A stretch of 34,293 bases of DNA. Source: Bacteroidetes bacterium UBA6221 (lineage in GTDB: Bacteria; Bacteroidota; Bacteroidia; Chitinophagales; Chitinophagaceae). The notes below the pieces were generated by a model. It made no database searches. It had not been told where the DNA came from and worked only from the letters and a program-made list of their open reading frames with translations. The stretch is taken from contig DISB01000003.1 of assembly GCA_002421685.1 (NCBI GenBank), positions 1-34,293 of the forward strand. The letters are read 5' to 3'. The translations under genes and the position numbers were made by a program. Every line of letters begins with the position of its first letter. The first letter of the stretch is position 1. This document shows positions 16,363 to 25,790 of the stretch, piece by piece.

Positions 16363-18585
16363 CAGCCTGACCAGCTTTTGTATCTCCTTTATGTTCTCAG
16401 TATGGTACATACTCTTCAGCAGGTCTTCCTGCTCCCGGGCAGTAACATGGAAATTCAATGCAGCGGATTTTTTCCCTTCATCAGGAATATACTGCAGCGT
16501 AACGTATTCGAGCCGGTCACCCATATACTCTTTCAGGTAATCCTTGATGTAACCATGACCGTACGACTGGAAGGGTTCCCATTTATTTTGTATGGCAAAT
16601 AATGGGTCGTACAGCATTTTCCCGAGTGTATTCATTTCTGATGGCGGAAAGACCTCAAACTGCCGGGTATCGCGTATCTGCAGCATGATCACCCTGCTTG
16701 TATTTTCCTTTATCCAGTTGCGGAAGACATGCATATACCTGTTAGAAAGTTCAACGCCGAAGTTATCGCGCAGGCCGGCATCCATTATGTTGATGTTCGG
16801 TTTTGAAGGGAGCTTTACTACAGGCAATACGTAAGGAAAGGTGGCCGTCATGCGCAGCGCAGTAGTCAGTCGCAGGTTATACGGGTTATTATCGCTGAAG
16901 AATGTGGCGAAGTCCACACCGTCTATTGGGGGATAGGTTTCGTTCTGCAGGTCATACTCTGATTGGGTGAGGTAGCCTACCGGCTGAGCCGCTATCATCA
17001 GCCGGCGACCGTCGTTCACAATCGTTCCGTTAATTATTGCCATGGGTATTTTCCCTTCCGCCTCCTGCTGTTTATAATCCCCTATCTTTTTATCCAGCAC
17101 GCCATCGGTGTTGCGGATGATTTCCTGTTCCATGGCATAGCCCCTATCCTTGGTATAAGAATAGCCGGCCAGCGATATTTTATTAAAAGGCGAGATGAGG
17201 TCGACACTGGCCAGGGAAAACACAATAGAATTCAGCAGGTCTTTAGCTATATTTTTCTGATATTCCCCTTTATAAGGATCATCTATCCGCCCTTCCCTGT
17301 GCAGGTTGTGCAGACTACGCCAATATGTAGCGCCCATCATCCCGCCCGATGCGCCTGTAAGCATTACAGTGTGGGAGAACAGGTTACCGCCGGAAAGACT
17401 GTCTGCATATTGCAGCGCGCGGAAGGTCCAGAAAGCCGCTCTTGACCCTCCCCCGCTTACTGATATGATGACGAGCGGCGGCTTGCCGGCGCTGTCGGCA
17501 ACATTGTTCTTCCAGTTGTTGAGCCGGTGCAGTTCAGCATCCCTGTCCATATAAAATCGTTCACTGTTAAATATGGCCTTTAGGGCATTGTAATCATATT
17601 TGGGTTGAGCGGCTTTATAATCCAGCCCATAAGCGATGCTGCGCAGGTCCACTACTCGCTCCTTCACCAGGAAGCCGATAACGGATATAATTATTGCCCA
17701 GCCCAATATCTCCCAACTACGCAGAAAGTATTTTACCGAGCCGACCAGCCCCATAACAACGGAGAATAGCAACAGAAAACTGGCGGCAGCAGGCACCCTG
17801 AGCGTAGGCTGTTCATTAAAAAGCCCCAACAGGAAGAGCACGAGTATGGCAAATAGCGTTGCTGTTGTGGCATTACGGCTGTGCTTGCGCATCACTGTAT
17901 TGAGCAAACGGGGATGGTAGGTCTCTACTTCGGACAGTTTTTTTATTTTCAGCCGTCCCGATAGATATGTGTCCGCCTTCAGCAGGTCCATGTCTATATC
18001 CAGGCTGTCGTAAGGTATGATGCTGCGAATAAGTTTTGGGTTGGCTATGCGTGCAATCACGGTCTTCAGCAAGTCTCGTCCTACCCTAAAGAAGTAGGCG
18101 AAGGAAAGAATGACAACCAATGCAAACCCAAAATAAAAACCTGCCTGAAACCGCAGCACCTGCAATATGCCCGCCTTCTCGTGAAAGAGTTGGAAGCGTA
18201 TGCTGGCTATGGTGTAAAACACAAGAAAAAGCAATGGCAGCACCGAATTATTCAGGCAATACTTGATAAATGCATAACGCACAGCACCAAAAAAGGGTAT
18301 GCGGGTATGGTGGATGATGAAGGTAGTAATATGCCAGGCCATGACAAATACAGCCATAGCGCCCCCCAGCAACAACATGCCGCGAAAATTGGTTTGCCCC
18401 AGATACTCCGGGGCGAGAAATAAGGTAGATGCACCGAAGACAGCAGCAAAATCGCCGGTGATGGTGAGTACCAATATGATCCAGAAAACAAGGAATAGCT
18501 GGTATTTGCGAAAATGCAGCAGGAACAACTGCACCGGCAGGAAACGGAATACTGTTGTGAATATCTTACGCGCCTGGTTTTGCAT
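16348..18585 (-). CDS. Patatin-like phospholipase with N-terminal multi-pass membrane domain
   Basis: The 745-residue protein has about seven transmembrane helices: a first group within 1-165, then 243-258, 265-285 and 294-307. A cytosolic patatin domain follows, with oxyanion-hole SGGGSRAAF (377-385), nucleophile elbow GASGG (411-415, Ser413) and catalytic Asp motif DAG (602-604). The Ser/Asp dyad is intact, so lipid acyl hydrolase activity is expected, acting at the inner membrane. Typical bacterial patatins are soluble, or outer-membrane linked as in PlpD, so this membrane-anchored form is less usual. It is the first gene of the minus-strand run that ends at 8627 and diverges from the VWA gene across a 183-bp gap. 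Confidence 0.85.
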   Translation of the reverse strand: MQNQARKIFTTVFRFLPVQLFLLHFRKYQLFLVFWIILVLTITGDFAAVFGASTLFLAPEYLGQTNFRGMLLLGGAMAVFVMAWHITTFIIHHTRIPFFGAVRYAFIKYCLNNSVLPLLFLVFYTIASIRFQLFHEKAGILQVLRFQAGFYFGFALVVILSFAYFFRVGRDLLKTVIARIANPKLIRSIIPYDSLDIDMDLLKADTYLSGRLKIKKLSEVETYHPRLLNTVMRKHSRNATTATLFAILVLFLLGLFNEQPTLRVPAAASFLLLFSVVMGLVGSVKYFLRSWEILGWAIIISVIGFLVKERVVDLRSIAYGLDYKAAQPKYDYNALKAIFNSERFYMDRDAELHRLNNWKNNVADSAGKPPLVIISVSGGGSRAAFWTFRALQYADSLSGGNLFSHTVMLTGASGGMMGATYWRSLHNLHREGRIDDPYKGEYQKNIAKDLLNSIVFSLASVDLISPFNKISLAGYSYTKDRGYAMEQEIIRNTDGVLDKKIGDYKQQEAEGKIPMAIINGTIVNDGRRLMIAAQPVGYLTQSEYDLQNETYPPIDGVDFATFFSDNNPYNLRLTTALRMTATFPYVLPVVKLPSKPNINIMDAGLRDNFGVELSNRYMHVFRNWIKENTSRVIMLQIRDTRQFEVFPPSEMNTLGKMLYDPLFAIQNKWEPFQSYGHGYIKDYLKEYMGDRLEYVTLQYIPDEGKKSAALNFHVTAREQEDLLKSMYHTENIKEIQKLVRLLTPR

Positions 18586-18740
18586 TGCGTTATTAAGTTA
18601 GGAGAAAAATTCCATATTGCCGTCATGTGGCGTGCATATTTGCGTGCAATGCGAATTGCAACACAACAGCGGTATACAGAAAATAGTTAAATATGTGCGC
18701 CTGCCTCGTTTGGGGGTATAATATAGTCAGGCTTTTAATG

Positions 18741-18748
18741 TAGGTTTG
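18741..18748 (+). promoter_or_regulatory. Candidate -7 box TAGGTTTG upstream of the VWA gene
   Basis: TAGGTTTG fits TAnnTTTG and lies 20 bp before ATG 18769. The nearest TTTG upstream (18709-18712) is too far (28 bp) for the usual -33 spacing, so support is weak. Confidence 0.3.
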
Positions 18749-18768
18749 TAGCTATTGAGTACTGGCTG

Positions 18769-20670
18769 ATGCGCATTTACAGTTTTATTTTATTGACGGC
18801 CCTGTTTTTTGCCCCGGGCTTGCTATTGGCGCAAAAAGAAGAGAAGGCGAAAAATCCACGAATACTGATATTGCTGGACGGGTCGTCGAGCATGCTGCAC
18901 GAGTGGACAAAGGATAATATACGATTTGAAGCTGCGGCAAAAATCATTGACCGCCTCATGGATAGCGTGTATTCGGTGAACAAAAATGTGGAATTCGCCC
19001 TGCGTGTATATGGCCACCAGTTCCCGACGTCTGCAAACAACTGCTTCGACAGTAAGCTGGAAGTAATGTTCAGTCGCGACAACTATACGCAGATGCAGCT
19101 AAGGCTTGCGGCTTTGCACCCCCTGGGTATATCACCCATCGCCTATTCGATACAGAAGGCCGCTGAGCAGGATATGGAAAACCTGCGCGATAATAAATAC
19201 AGCCTGATACTGATAACCGACGGTGGTGAAAGCTGCGAGGGGGATATATGTAAGGTGGTGGCGGAACTACTACGCAAAAAAATTGATTTCAAGCCTTATA
19301 TCCTCAGCCTGGTAGATTATGCGCCCTTGCGCAAACAGTATGAGTGTATGGGCGAGTACCTGCTGGTGACCAAACCCGACGAGATAGAGCCAGTAGTAGG
19401 AAAGATAGTTGAATCCTACCGCTCTTCGTTCATACAACCGGTTGCAGTCGCAAAGGCCATTGAAACCTCCAGGAAGGCGCCCAGTGTTTTAAAGGTGACC
19501 ACGCCGGAATTCAAGGTAAAAGTACCTGAGCCGGAACCCGAGCCAAAAAAGGAAGTGGTGGTTGCGAAACCCGAACCGGTAGCACTGCCACCGGTGCAGG
19601 CGCCTGCGCCGCCACCACCCGCACCGGCGCGACCGTCTAAAATTGTAGTGGGCGAAGTGACACCGAAGGCTAAGCAGGATGTGATTATCCTGGGTACTAC
19701 GAAGAAACGAATATTGCCGGTAATGTATTTTTCAAAAGGCAGTTTTACCACAGTGAATGTCCCTGCCTTAGTTATATCCATCCCCGAGCCGGAACCGGAA
19801 CCTGTACCCGAGCGTCCTAAAGAGCCTGTGTATAAGCCAATGGCGCCGGCGCCCACTACAAAGACCCCTGTTGCTACCGTTCCCAGGCCGGCACCTAAGA
19901 CTACCGAATTTTCCATCACCAGGGAAGCCGCCGCAGAAACTACAGTTGAAATCTATTTCTGGGATGGCAAAGGGAAATATTACCAATCGGCTCCTGAAGT
20001 CGTACTACGCGATATGAAAACTAATGAACCGGTGCATAAGTTTGACAGGGATGTAGACGTTTATGGTAATCCAAGGCCGCAAAAAGGTATAAAGCCCGGC
20101 GCATACAATATGACATTTACAGGCAAGGATGGCTTTGTGATTCCCAATGTGGAGATTTTTCCAAACGAGAAAAACAAAATACGGGTGACAGTCCCAATGG
20201 GCTCGCTAACCTTCACTTACGGCAAAAATCCATCACGCCCCGTTTCAGAATTTAACGCCAGGGTTAGTTTAGCGCTGGTACGGAACAATATTAATGTTCA
20301 GAAATGTACTGAATTAATACCCTACGAAACAGGTAATTACCACATTGAACTAAATACCAACCCCCCAACTCATAGAAACGTGGACCTGGATTTTGGGTTA
20401 ATGGTTAGTGTTGATGTTGAAGAACCGGGTCAAGTGAAAGTATATAACCCAAAAGGCTTTAAATCTGAATTCCATTACCAGCATGGTGAAAGGTATGAAC
20501 GTTTTCAACCGATAAACGTAAAAGGGAATGCAAGTGAATTTGAATTCCTGATACAGCCCGGACGATATAAAATATTCTACATTGCCGACCCCTTGGTACC
20601 TAATCCACAACCTAAGATGAAACCCTTCATCATAAAGAGCAATACCATCACCGAACTCACACTGGATTAA
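18769..20670 (+). CDS. Secreted VWA-domain protein with Pro/Glu-rich linkers
   Basis: A signal peptide (MRIYSFILLTALFFAPGLLLAQ) leads into a von Willebrand A domain at about 30-220. MIDAS residues are visible as DGSSS (37-41), a Ser in LGISPIAYS near 122 in place of the common Thr, and ITDGGES (Asp151). Two low-complexity linkers rich in P, E, V and A follow (about 252-290 and 339-375). The C-terminal half (about 380-633) is beta-rich and of no family I recognise. It probably acts outside the inner membrane in metal-dependent protein binding. The stop lies 7 bp before the GNAT gene, so the two are likely co-transcribed. Confidence 0.87.
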   Translation: MRIYSFILLTALFFAPGLLLAQKEEKAKNPRILILLDGSSSMLHEWTKDNIRFEAAAKIIDRLMDSVYSVNKNVEFALRVYGHQFPTSANNCFDSKLEVMFSRDNYTQMQLRLAALHPLGISPIAYSIQKAAEQDMENLRDNKYSLILITDGGESCEGDICKVVAELLRKKIDFKPYILSLVDYAPLRKQYECMGEYLLVTKPDEIEPVVGKIVESYRSSFIQPVAVAKAIETSRKAPSVLKVTTPEFKVKVPEPEPEPKKEVVVAKPEPVALPPVQAPAPPPPAPARPSKIVVGEVTPKAKQDVIILGTTKKRILPVMYFSKGSFTTVNVPALVISIPEPEPEPVPERPKEPVYKPMAPAPTTKTPVATVPRPAPKTTEFSITREAAAETTVEIYFWDGKGKYYQSAPEVVLRDMKTNEPVHKFDRDVDVYGNPRPQKGIKPGAYNMTFTGKDGFVIPNVEIFPNEKNKIRVTVPMGSLTFTYGKNPSRPVSEFNARVSLALVRNNINVQKCTELIPYETGNYHIELNTNPPTHRNVDLDFGLMVSVDVEEPGQVKVYNPKGFKSEFHYQHGERYERFQPINVKGNASEFEFLIQPGRYKIFYIADPLVPNPQPKMKPFIIKSNTITELTLD

Positions 20671-20677
20671 AACGCCT

Positions 20678-21112
20678 ATGCTTCGTTTCAGGACCATCAC
20701 GCCGCATGATAATGAGTATAGAGATGTATTTGACCTAAGGGAAGAAATATTGCGCAAACCCCTCGGCCTTTCCCTGCATAATGAGGATCTGTCCAATGAG
20801 GTGAGTGAGCATATACTGGTTGCCGAAGAGGAAGGAAATATTGTCGCCTGCCTGATACTCACACCGGGAGATGGAAATATGTTGCAACTCCGGCAGATGG
20901 CGGTGGCTGAAGCCCGGCAAGGACAGCATATCGGCAGGCAACTGGTTGAATACGCAGAACAATTTGCCTGGAACAAAGGTTATGAACAGATCATACTGCA
21001 TGCACGTATGGTGGCAAAAGGTTTTTACGAAAAGCTTGGTTATGTGCAGCAGGGCGGCATATTTACAGAAGTAAACATTCCGCATATAGAAATGATAAAA
21101 AACAAACCTTGA
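20678..21112 (+). CDS. GNAT family N-acetyltransferase
   Basis: The 144-residue protein shows the GNAT core: LRQMAVAEARQGQHIGRQLVEYAEQFAWNKG, with the Q/RxxGxG/A-type acetyl-CoA loop (RQGQHIG), and the C-terminal ARMVAKGFYEKLGYVQQG segment. It resembles small ElaA/YjcF-like acetyltransferases. Substrate unknown. Its TGA overlaps the TTG start of the next gene (TTGA), implying translational coupling. Confidence 0.87.
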   Translation: MLRFRTITPHDNEYRDVFDLREEILRKPLGLSLHNEDLSNEVSEHILVAEEEGNIVACLILTPGDGNMLQLRQMAVAEARQGQHIGRQLVEYAEQFAWNKGYEQIILHARMVAKGFYEKLGYVQQGGIFTEVNIPHIEMIKNKP

Positions 21113-22266
21113 AGCACTGCGGGAAGAAGAATAAAGAAACAGAAGTACTGCTCTTTTCCGATAGCAGCCAACTCCCGACAGCCTGGAATGATTTCGTACC
21201 GGAAGGCCATTTTTTACAAAGCAGGCAATTGTGTGTTACTGAAAATTCCTCGTTGCCGGATATATCCTTCCTTTACGCGTTAGTTACCATTAATGATATA
21301 CCCATGTTGGCCGCAGGCTTCCAGCTTCTGAACCTACGTGCTGAACATATCAACAGCAAAATAGTTGCGCCCTGGAAATATGCGGCCTGGCAGATGTTTA
21401 CAACATTAGCAAGGCCCAGGCTATTGGTGGGCGGCCACCTGTTCCGGCACGATGTCAATTCCGTTTTTTGCAATGGACGGATATCCGCCTACGATTCGTA
21501 TACCTATTACAAACTGGCAATCGAAAAAGCGATGGCCATAAGCCGTGCTTCCGCCGTGCTGATAAAAGATATGCCCCAACACCTTGATAAGTATTTTTGC
21601 AACTACGAGCCACAGTACCTCATGTTGCGCAATGATATTTCTATGGAAATGGAATTACCTGTGCAGTGGAGGAATATCAATGATTACGAACACGCCCTGA
21701 AACACAAGTATGCCCAGCGCTACCGGAAAATAAGAGACCGCTGGCACGAGCTGGATATTCGTGAACTAAATACCCGTGAAGTGGTTGAGAACGGGCCGGC
21801 GCTATATGAGCTCTACAGGCAAGTGACCAATCACCAAAGCGTGCGCATTGGTTTTATCAGCCCAGGATTTTTACCGTTGCTGAAACAATCTGACGACAGG
21901 CTGAAAGTATGGGGAATTTACGAAGACGGAATGCTCATAGGCTTTTTCAGCGCATGGGTGTACGACAAAGCATTTGATATGTTTTATATCGGATTTGATT
22001 ATAAGAAGAACAAGGAGTACAACCTCTACTTCAACATATTGTTCTTCGCAGTAGAGCAGGCCATAAAGTTGGGCAAACCTAAACTGATACTTGGCCGCAC
22101 CGCCCTTGACGCAAAGGCCCGGCTAGGCTGCAAGCCCCGCTACCTGGGTACTTTCCTGTACATAAAGAATAGATTCGTACGCACCCGCATCATGCAGATG
22201 CAAAGAAGCGCAGCAGACAACGAAGGTGTATGGGAAGACAAACACCCGTTCAGGAAAACCAATTAG
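21109..22266 (+). CDS. FemAB/GNAT-like acyltransferase family protein
   Basis: The 385-residue product resembles the FemAB-like/BioF2-like (duplicated GNAT) group. The visible clue is a C-terminal half with GIYEDGMLIGFFSAWVYDKAFDMFYIGFDY and KPKLILGRTALDAKARLG. Such proteins transfer amino acids or acyl groups onto cell-wall, lipid or exopolysaccharide acceptors; the substrate here is unknown. The TTG start at 21109 is supported by the 4-bp overlap with the GNAT stop and by the lack of a nearby in-frame ATG. It ends tail-to-tail with polA with the stop codons overlapping (22263-22266). Confidence 0.65.
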   Translation: MKHCGKKNKETEVLLFSDSSQLPTAWNDFVPEGHFLQSRQLCVTENSSLPDISFLYALVTINDIPMLAAGFQLLNLRAEHINSKIVAPWKYAAWQMFTTLARPRLLVGGHLFRHDVNSVFCNGRISAYDSYTYYKLAIEKAMAISRASAVLIKDMPQHLDKYFCNYEPQYLMLRNDISMEMELPVQWRNINDYEHALKHKYAQRYRKIRDRWHELDIRELNTREVVENGPALYELYRQVTNHQSVRIGFISPGFLPLLKQSDDRLKVWGIYEDGMLIGFFSAWVYDKAFDMFYIGFDYKKNKEYNLYFNILFFAVEQAIKLGKPKLILGRTALDAKARLGCKPRYLGTFLYIKNRFVRTRIMQMQRSAADNEGVWEDKHPFRKTN

Positions 22267-25109
22267 TGTGCCGCCAGCCAATTTTCACCTACACCTGCTT
22301 CCGCATTTACAGGCACATCGTTGGGCAGTGGCATTGCTGCTTCCATTCCCGACACTACCAGTTGTTTCATTTCCTCAACCTCATTTTCCGGCACATCAAA
22401 CACCAATTCATCATGCACCTGCAATATCATGCGCGACCTGAGCGAAGTTTTCTTCAACTCGTTATGCACTTTTATCATGGCCAGTTTTATCATGTCGGCT
22501 GCCGTGCCCTGTATGGGCGAGTTGATGGCATTACGTTCAGCAAAACCACGTACCGTCTGGTTGGCCGAATTGATATCCGCCAGGTAACGCTTGCGCCCTT
22601 TTAAAGTTTGTACATAACCGTGCTCGCGCGCAAAGTTTATGGTATCGTCCATATACCTCTTGATACCGGGGTATTGTTTGAAATAGTTATCAATTATTTC
22701 CTTTGCTTCCGTACGCCCTATGCCCAATGAACCCGCCAGCCCGAAAGCGGTTTGTCCATATATGATACCGAAGTTCACCGCTTTGGCGGCGCGGCGCATT
22801 TCTTTAGTCACATCAGCTTCATTTACACCATATACCCGAGCAGCGGTAGCCGTGTGTATGTCCCTGTTGTCTTTAAACGCCTGTATCATTGCCTCATCGT
22901 TGCTGATGGCGGCTACGATGCGAAGCTCTATCTGTGAATAGTCGGCAGACAACAACACCCAGCCTTTCTCCCTTGGCACAAAGGCCTTCCTTATCTCACG
23001 GCCACGGTCGGTGCGGATAGGTATGTTCTGCAGGTTAGGGTTGATACTGCTTAGCCTGCCCGTTACTGCTACCGACTGGTTGAAATTGGTATGTACCCGC
23101 CCCGTACGCGGGTTTATCATTGTTGGCAATGCATCTACATAGGTACTCTTCAGTTTACTCAACTCGCGAAAGACGAGGATGTTGTCCACGATGTCATGTT
23201 TGCCGCAGAGCTTTTGCAACACATCTTCGCCCGTGGCATACTGTCCTGTTTTAGTCTTCTTCGCCTTGTCGTCCAGTTTCAGTTTGTCGAACAATACTTC
23301 ACCCAATTGCTTGGGCGATGCAAGGTTGAACACAATACCTGCCTGCTGATACACACATTCTTCCGCCGCTTTTATATCGCGCTCCAGTTCTTTCGAATAA
23401 TCTTTAAGGAATTCCGTATCAATACCCACACCCTCGTATTCCATATCCAGCAGCACGGGCACCAGGGGGTTCTCTACTCCGGCAAAGACCTGGCGCACTT
23501 CTTTAGTGTCCAGCAGCGGGTCCAGTTCTTTTTTCAATTGCCAGGTAACATCAGCGTCTTCAGCGCCATATTCTTTTATTTCTTCCAGCGGCACATCCTT
23601 CATGCTGCCCTGCGCTTTACCTTTCTTGCCTATCAGCGTTTCTATGGATATAGGCTCGTAGCGCAGGTATTTTTCGCTCATGGCATCCATACTGTGCTTG
23701 CCTTCCGGCTCTATCACATAGTGCGCCAGCATGGTATCATATATCCTGCCTTTCAGCTCAAACCCGTACCATTTCAACATGCACAGATCATACTTGATAT
23801 TCTGGCCCACCCAAAGCATATCTTCTTTGTCAAAGACCGGTTTAAATATATCCATGAACTGTTTTGCTGCCTCCTTTCCACCAGGAATAGCAACATAATA
23901 CGCCTTCCCTTTTTCCCAACAGAAGCTCATACCCAGTATATCGGCCTTGTTTGCGTCTATATCTGTTGTTTCTGTGTCGAAGGCTATTTCATTCTGCTGC
24001 AACATCTGTTCTACAAGTTGTGCTGCAGCAACTTCATCATTTATCAATATATACTCGTGCGGGGTGGTAGCGGCGTTATTCAGCTCGTGCACCAGCGTAA
24101 CCGTAGCTTCTTGTTCCACTACTTCTGCTATTACCTGTACAGTGGCCCCTTTTGCCTGTGGTATGGGATTGCCAAACAGGTCGAGCGGAGCATTCGCGTC
24201 TGCAAAGCCGGCTTCTGTGGCAACCGGCGCTACCTCCTCACCTAATATCCTCTTGCCCAGCGTCTTGAATTCCAGCTCGGCAAACACTTCGCGCAAGGCA
24301 TCTTTGTTAGGCGGGTCTATCCTGAAATTCTCTTCATGAAAGTTGACAGGAACATTAGTAATGATGGTCGCCAGTTTTTTCGACATGATGGCCAGCTCCC
24401 TGTTATCCCTGATTTTTTCGCCCAATTTGCCTTTTATGTTATCGGCGTTCGCCAATATATTTTCCAGCGTATCATATTCGGCCAGCAGTTTGGCAGCGGT
24501 TTTCTCACCTACACCGGGTATACCGGGAATATTATCTACCGAGTCGCCCATCAGGCCCAGCATATCTATTACCTGGTCTACACGTTTTATGTTCCACTTC
24601 TCGCAAACTTCTTTTGGCCCCAGTATTTCCACGCCACCTCCCTGGTAGCTGGGCTTGTAGATAAATATATTGTCGCGCACCAGTTGACCGTAATCTTTAT
24701 CTGGCGTTACCATATATACTTCGTAGCCCATATCAGCAGCCTCGCAGGCCAGGCCGCCTATCACATCGTCGGCCTCGAATCCATCGCTTTCCATTACCGG
24801 AATGTTGAAGCCCTCAATAATGCGTTTTATATCCGGGACAGCGGCGCTCAGGTCTTCAGGAGTTTCCTGTCGATTGGCCTTGTAATCAGCAAAATCGGTA
24901 TGTCGTTCCGTAGGTGCGGCCGTATCAAATACTACCGCCAGATGCGTGGGATTTTCCTTGCGTATCAGGTCGTACAGCGTATTGGTGAAGCCAAACTGCG
25001 CGTTGGTATTCTTGCCCTTGCTGGTTACACGGGGTGCACGTATCAGTGCGTAATAAGCGCGGAATATGAGCGCATATGCATCTAAGAGAAAAAGTTTTTT
25101 ATCCGGCAT
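22263..25109 (-). CDS. polA: DNA polymerase I
   Basis: The roughly 948-residue protein has all three Pol I domains. These are a 5'-nuclease/flap endonuclease domain (about 1-290, LLDAYALIFRAYYAL, DGFEADDVIG, MGDSVDNIPGIPGVG), a 3'-5' exonuclease with intact residues (FDTETTD, QNIKYD, YGAEDAD), and a family A polymerase with motif A LLSADYSQIELRI, motif B RRAAKAVNFGIIYGQTAFG and motif C LQVHDELVF. The proofreading residues are present, as in E. coli Pol I, whereas many Gram-positive Pol I enzymes have lost them. The frame is open to TTG 25118; ATG 25109 (MPDKKLFLLD) is the likely start. Confidence 0.97.
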   Translation of the reverse strand: MPDKKLFLLDAYALIFRAYYALIRAPRVTSKGKNTNAQFGFTNTLYDLIRKENPTHLAVVFDTAAPTERHTDFADYKANRQETPEDLSAAVPDIKRIIEGFNIPVMESDGFEADDVIGGLACEAADMGYEVYMVTPDKDYGQLVRDNIFIYKPSYQGGGVEILGPKEVCEKWNIKRVDQVIDMLGLMGDSVDNIPGIPGVGEKTAAKLLAEYDTLENILANADNIKGKLGEKIRDNRELAIMSKKLATIITNVPVNFHEENFRIDPPNKDALREVFAELEFKTLGKRILGEEVAPVATEAGFADANAPLDLFGNPIPQAKGATVQVIAEVVEQEATVTLVHELNNAATTPHEYILINDEVAAAQLVEQMLQQNEIAFDTETTDIDANKADILGMSFCWEKGKAYYVAIPGGKEAAKQFMDIFKPVFDKEDMLWVGQNIKYDLCMLKWYGFELKGRIYDTMLAHYVIEPEGKHSMDAMSEKYLRYEPISIETLIGKKGKAQGSMKDVPLEEIKEYGAEDADVTWQLKKELDPLLDTKEVRQVFAGVENPLVPVLLDMEYEGVGIDTEFLKDYSKELERDIKAAEECVYQQAGIVFNLASPKQLGEVLFDKLKLDDKAKKTKTGQYATGEDVLQKLCGKHDIVDNILVFRELSKLKSTYVDALPTMINPRTGRVHTNFNQSVAVTGRLSSINPNLQNIPIRTDRGREIRKAFVPREKGWVLLSADYSQIELRIVAAISNDEAMIQAFKDNRDIHTATAARVYGVNEADVTKEMRRAAKAVNFGIIYGQTAFGLAGSLGIGRTEAKEIIDNYFKQYPGIKRYMDDTINFAREHGYVQTLKGRKRYLADINSANQTVRGFAERNAINSPIQGTAADMIKLAMIKVHNELKKTSLRSRMILQVHDELVFDVPENEVEEMKQLVVSGMEAAMPLPNDVPVNAEAGVGENWLAAH

Positions 25110-25115
25110 AGAGTA

Positions 25116-25123
25116 CAAATTTA
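25116..25123 (-). promoter_or_regulatory. Candidate -7 box TAAATTTG immediately upstream of polA
   Basis: TAAATTTG on the minus strand ends 6 bp before ATG 25109, so the transcript would be nearly leaderless. No clear -33 element at the usual distance; support is partial. Confidence 0.3.
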
Positions 25124-25213
25124 AGGTTTTGGCGGGGATGGATGACAGAGTAAAAGGTTAATAGATCAAAAGATACAATGTTGATAAGAAACTATTTTAA
25201 AAACAGTTGATAT

Positions 25214-25771
25214 TCAACCTGTAGTAGTTTTTGTATTCCGGTTAATTATCCTGAAAATAGCCAGGATGATCAAGCCATACACTACAAAGTTGAATACAGT
25301 ATGATGGTCTAAAGATGTGTTCATAAAATTTCCTTCGCGCGGAGACAAGGCTACTAACGCTATACGCACCATATTGAGCAAAATAATAAGCACAGTGCCC
25401 GATAGCAGGTAAATCATTTTACGCCTCGCCGGCTGTGGAAACGCTATGTTGAAGGCCCACCAGACAAAAATGATATTCAGCCCGATGCATGAATAGACCA
25501 TTCTTATCGCCTTGCCACCTATGATACGCATATAGTGGCCGTGCACATAGGTATCATAACCCAACCATTCCAAAAATGTGGATGAGCCCGCCAGGATAAG
25601 TTTTCTCAGACCGGAAATATAATCCGCATACTTCGCTAACCATGGACTATAATAACCGCCGGGAATCGTCAGGCCCATCCATAAATGGTTGACACCATAA
25701 AGCAGCCCGTATATCAACAGGAAGCCTGCGACGAATCTTACTGTTCCGTTTTTATGTAGTGCTGCGGCCAT
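25214..25771 (-). CDS. Small exosortase/archaeosortase-family membrane protein
   Basis: The 185-residue protein has about five or six hydrophobic helices and the exosortase signature triad in order. Cys95 lies in MVYSCIGLNIIF, Arg136 in NMVRIALV, and His156/157 in DHHTVFNFVVYG, with a Pro after the Cys-bearing helix (FPQP). The length is that of the short exosortase-family forms found in Bacteroidota. Exosortases are proposed to cleave C-terminal sorting signals such as PEP-CTERM; no substrate with such a tail is in this window. Start ATG 25771 lies 19 bp after the stop of the kinase-RapZ gene, so it is probably the last gene of that operon. Confidence 0.75.
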   Translation of the reverse strand: MAAALHKNGTVRFVAGFLLIYGLLYGVNHLWMGLTIPGGYYSPWLAKYADYISGLRKLILAGSSTFLEWLGYDTYVHGHYMRIIGGKAIRMVYSCIGLNIIFVWWAFNIAFPQPARRKMIYLLSGTVLIILLNMVRIALVALSPREGNFMNTSLDHHTVFNFVVYGLIILAIFRIINRNTKTTTG

Positions 25772-25790
25772 AAGCTATACGACCGCTAAA

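Noticed and set aside
19416..19919. 167-residue minus-strand ORF rich in G, S and T
   Set aside because: Mirror of the Pro/Glu-rich linkers of the VWA gene.
23091..24245. 384-residue plus-strand ORF
   Set aside because: Antisense shadow of polA; low-complexity composition unlike a protein.
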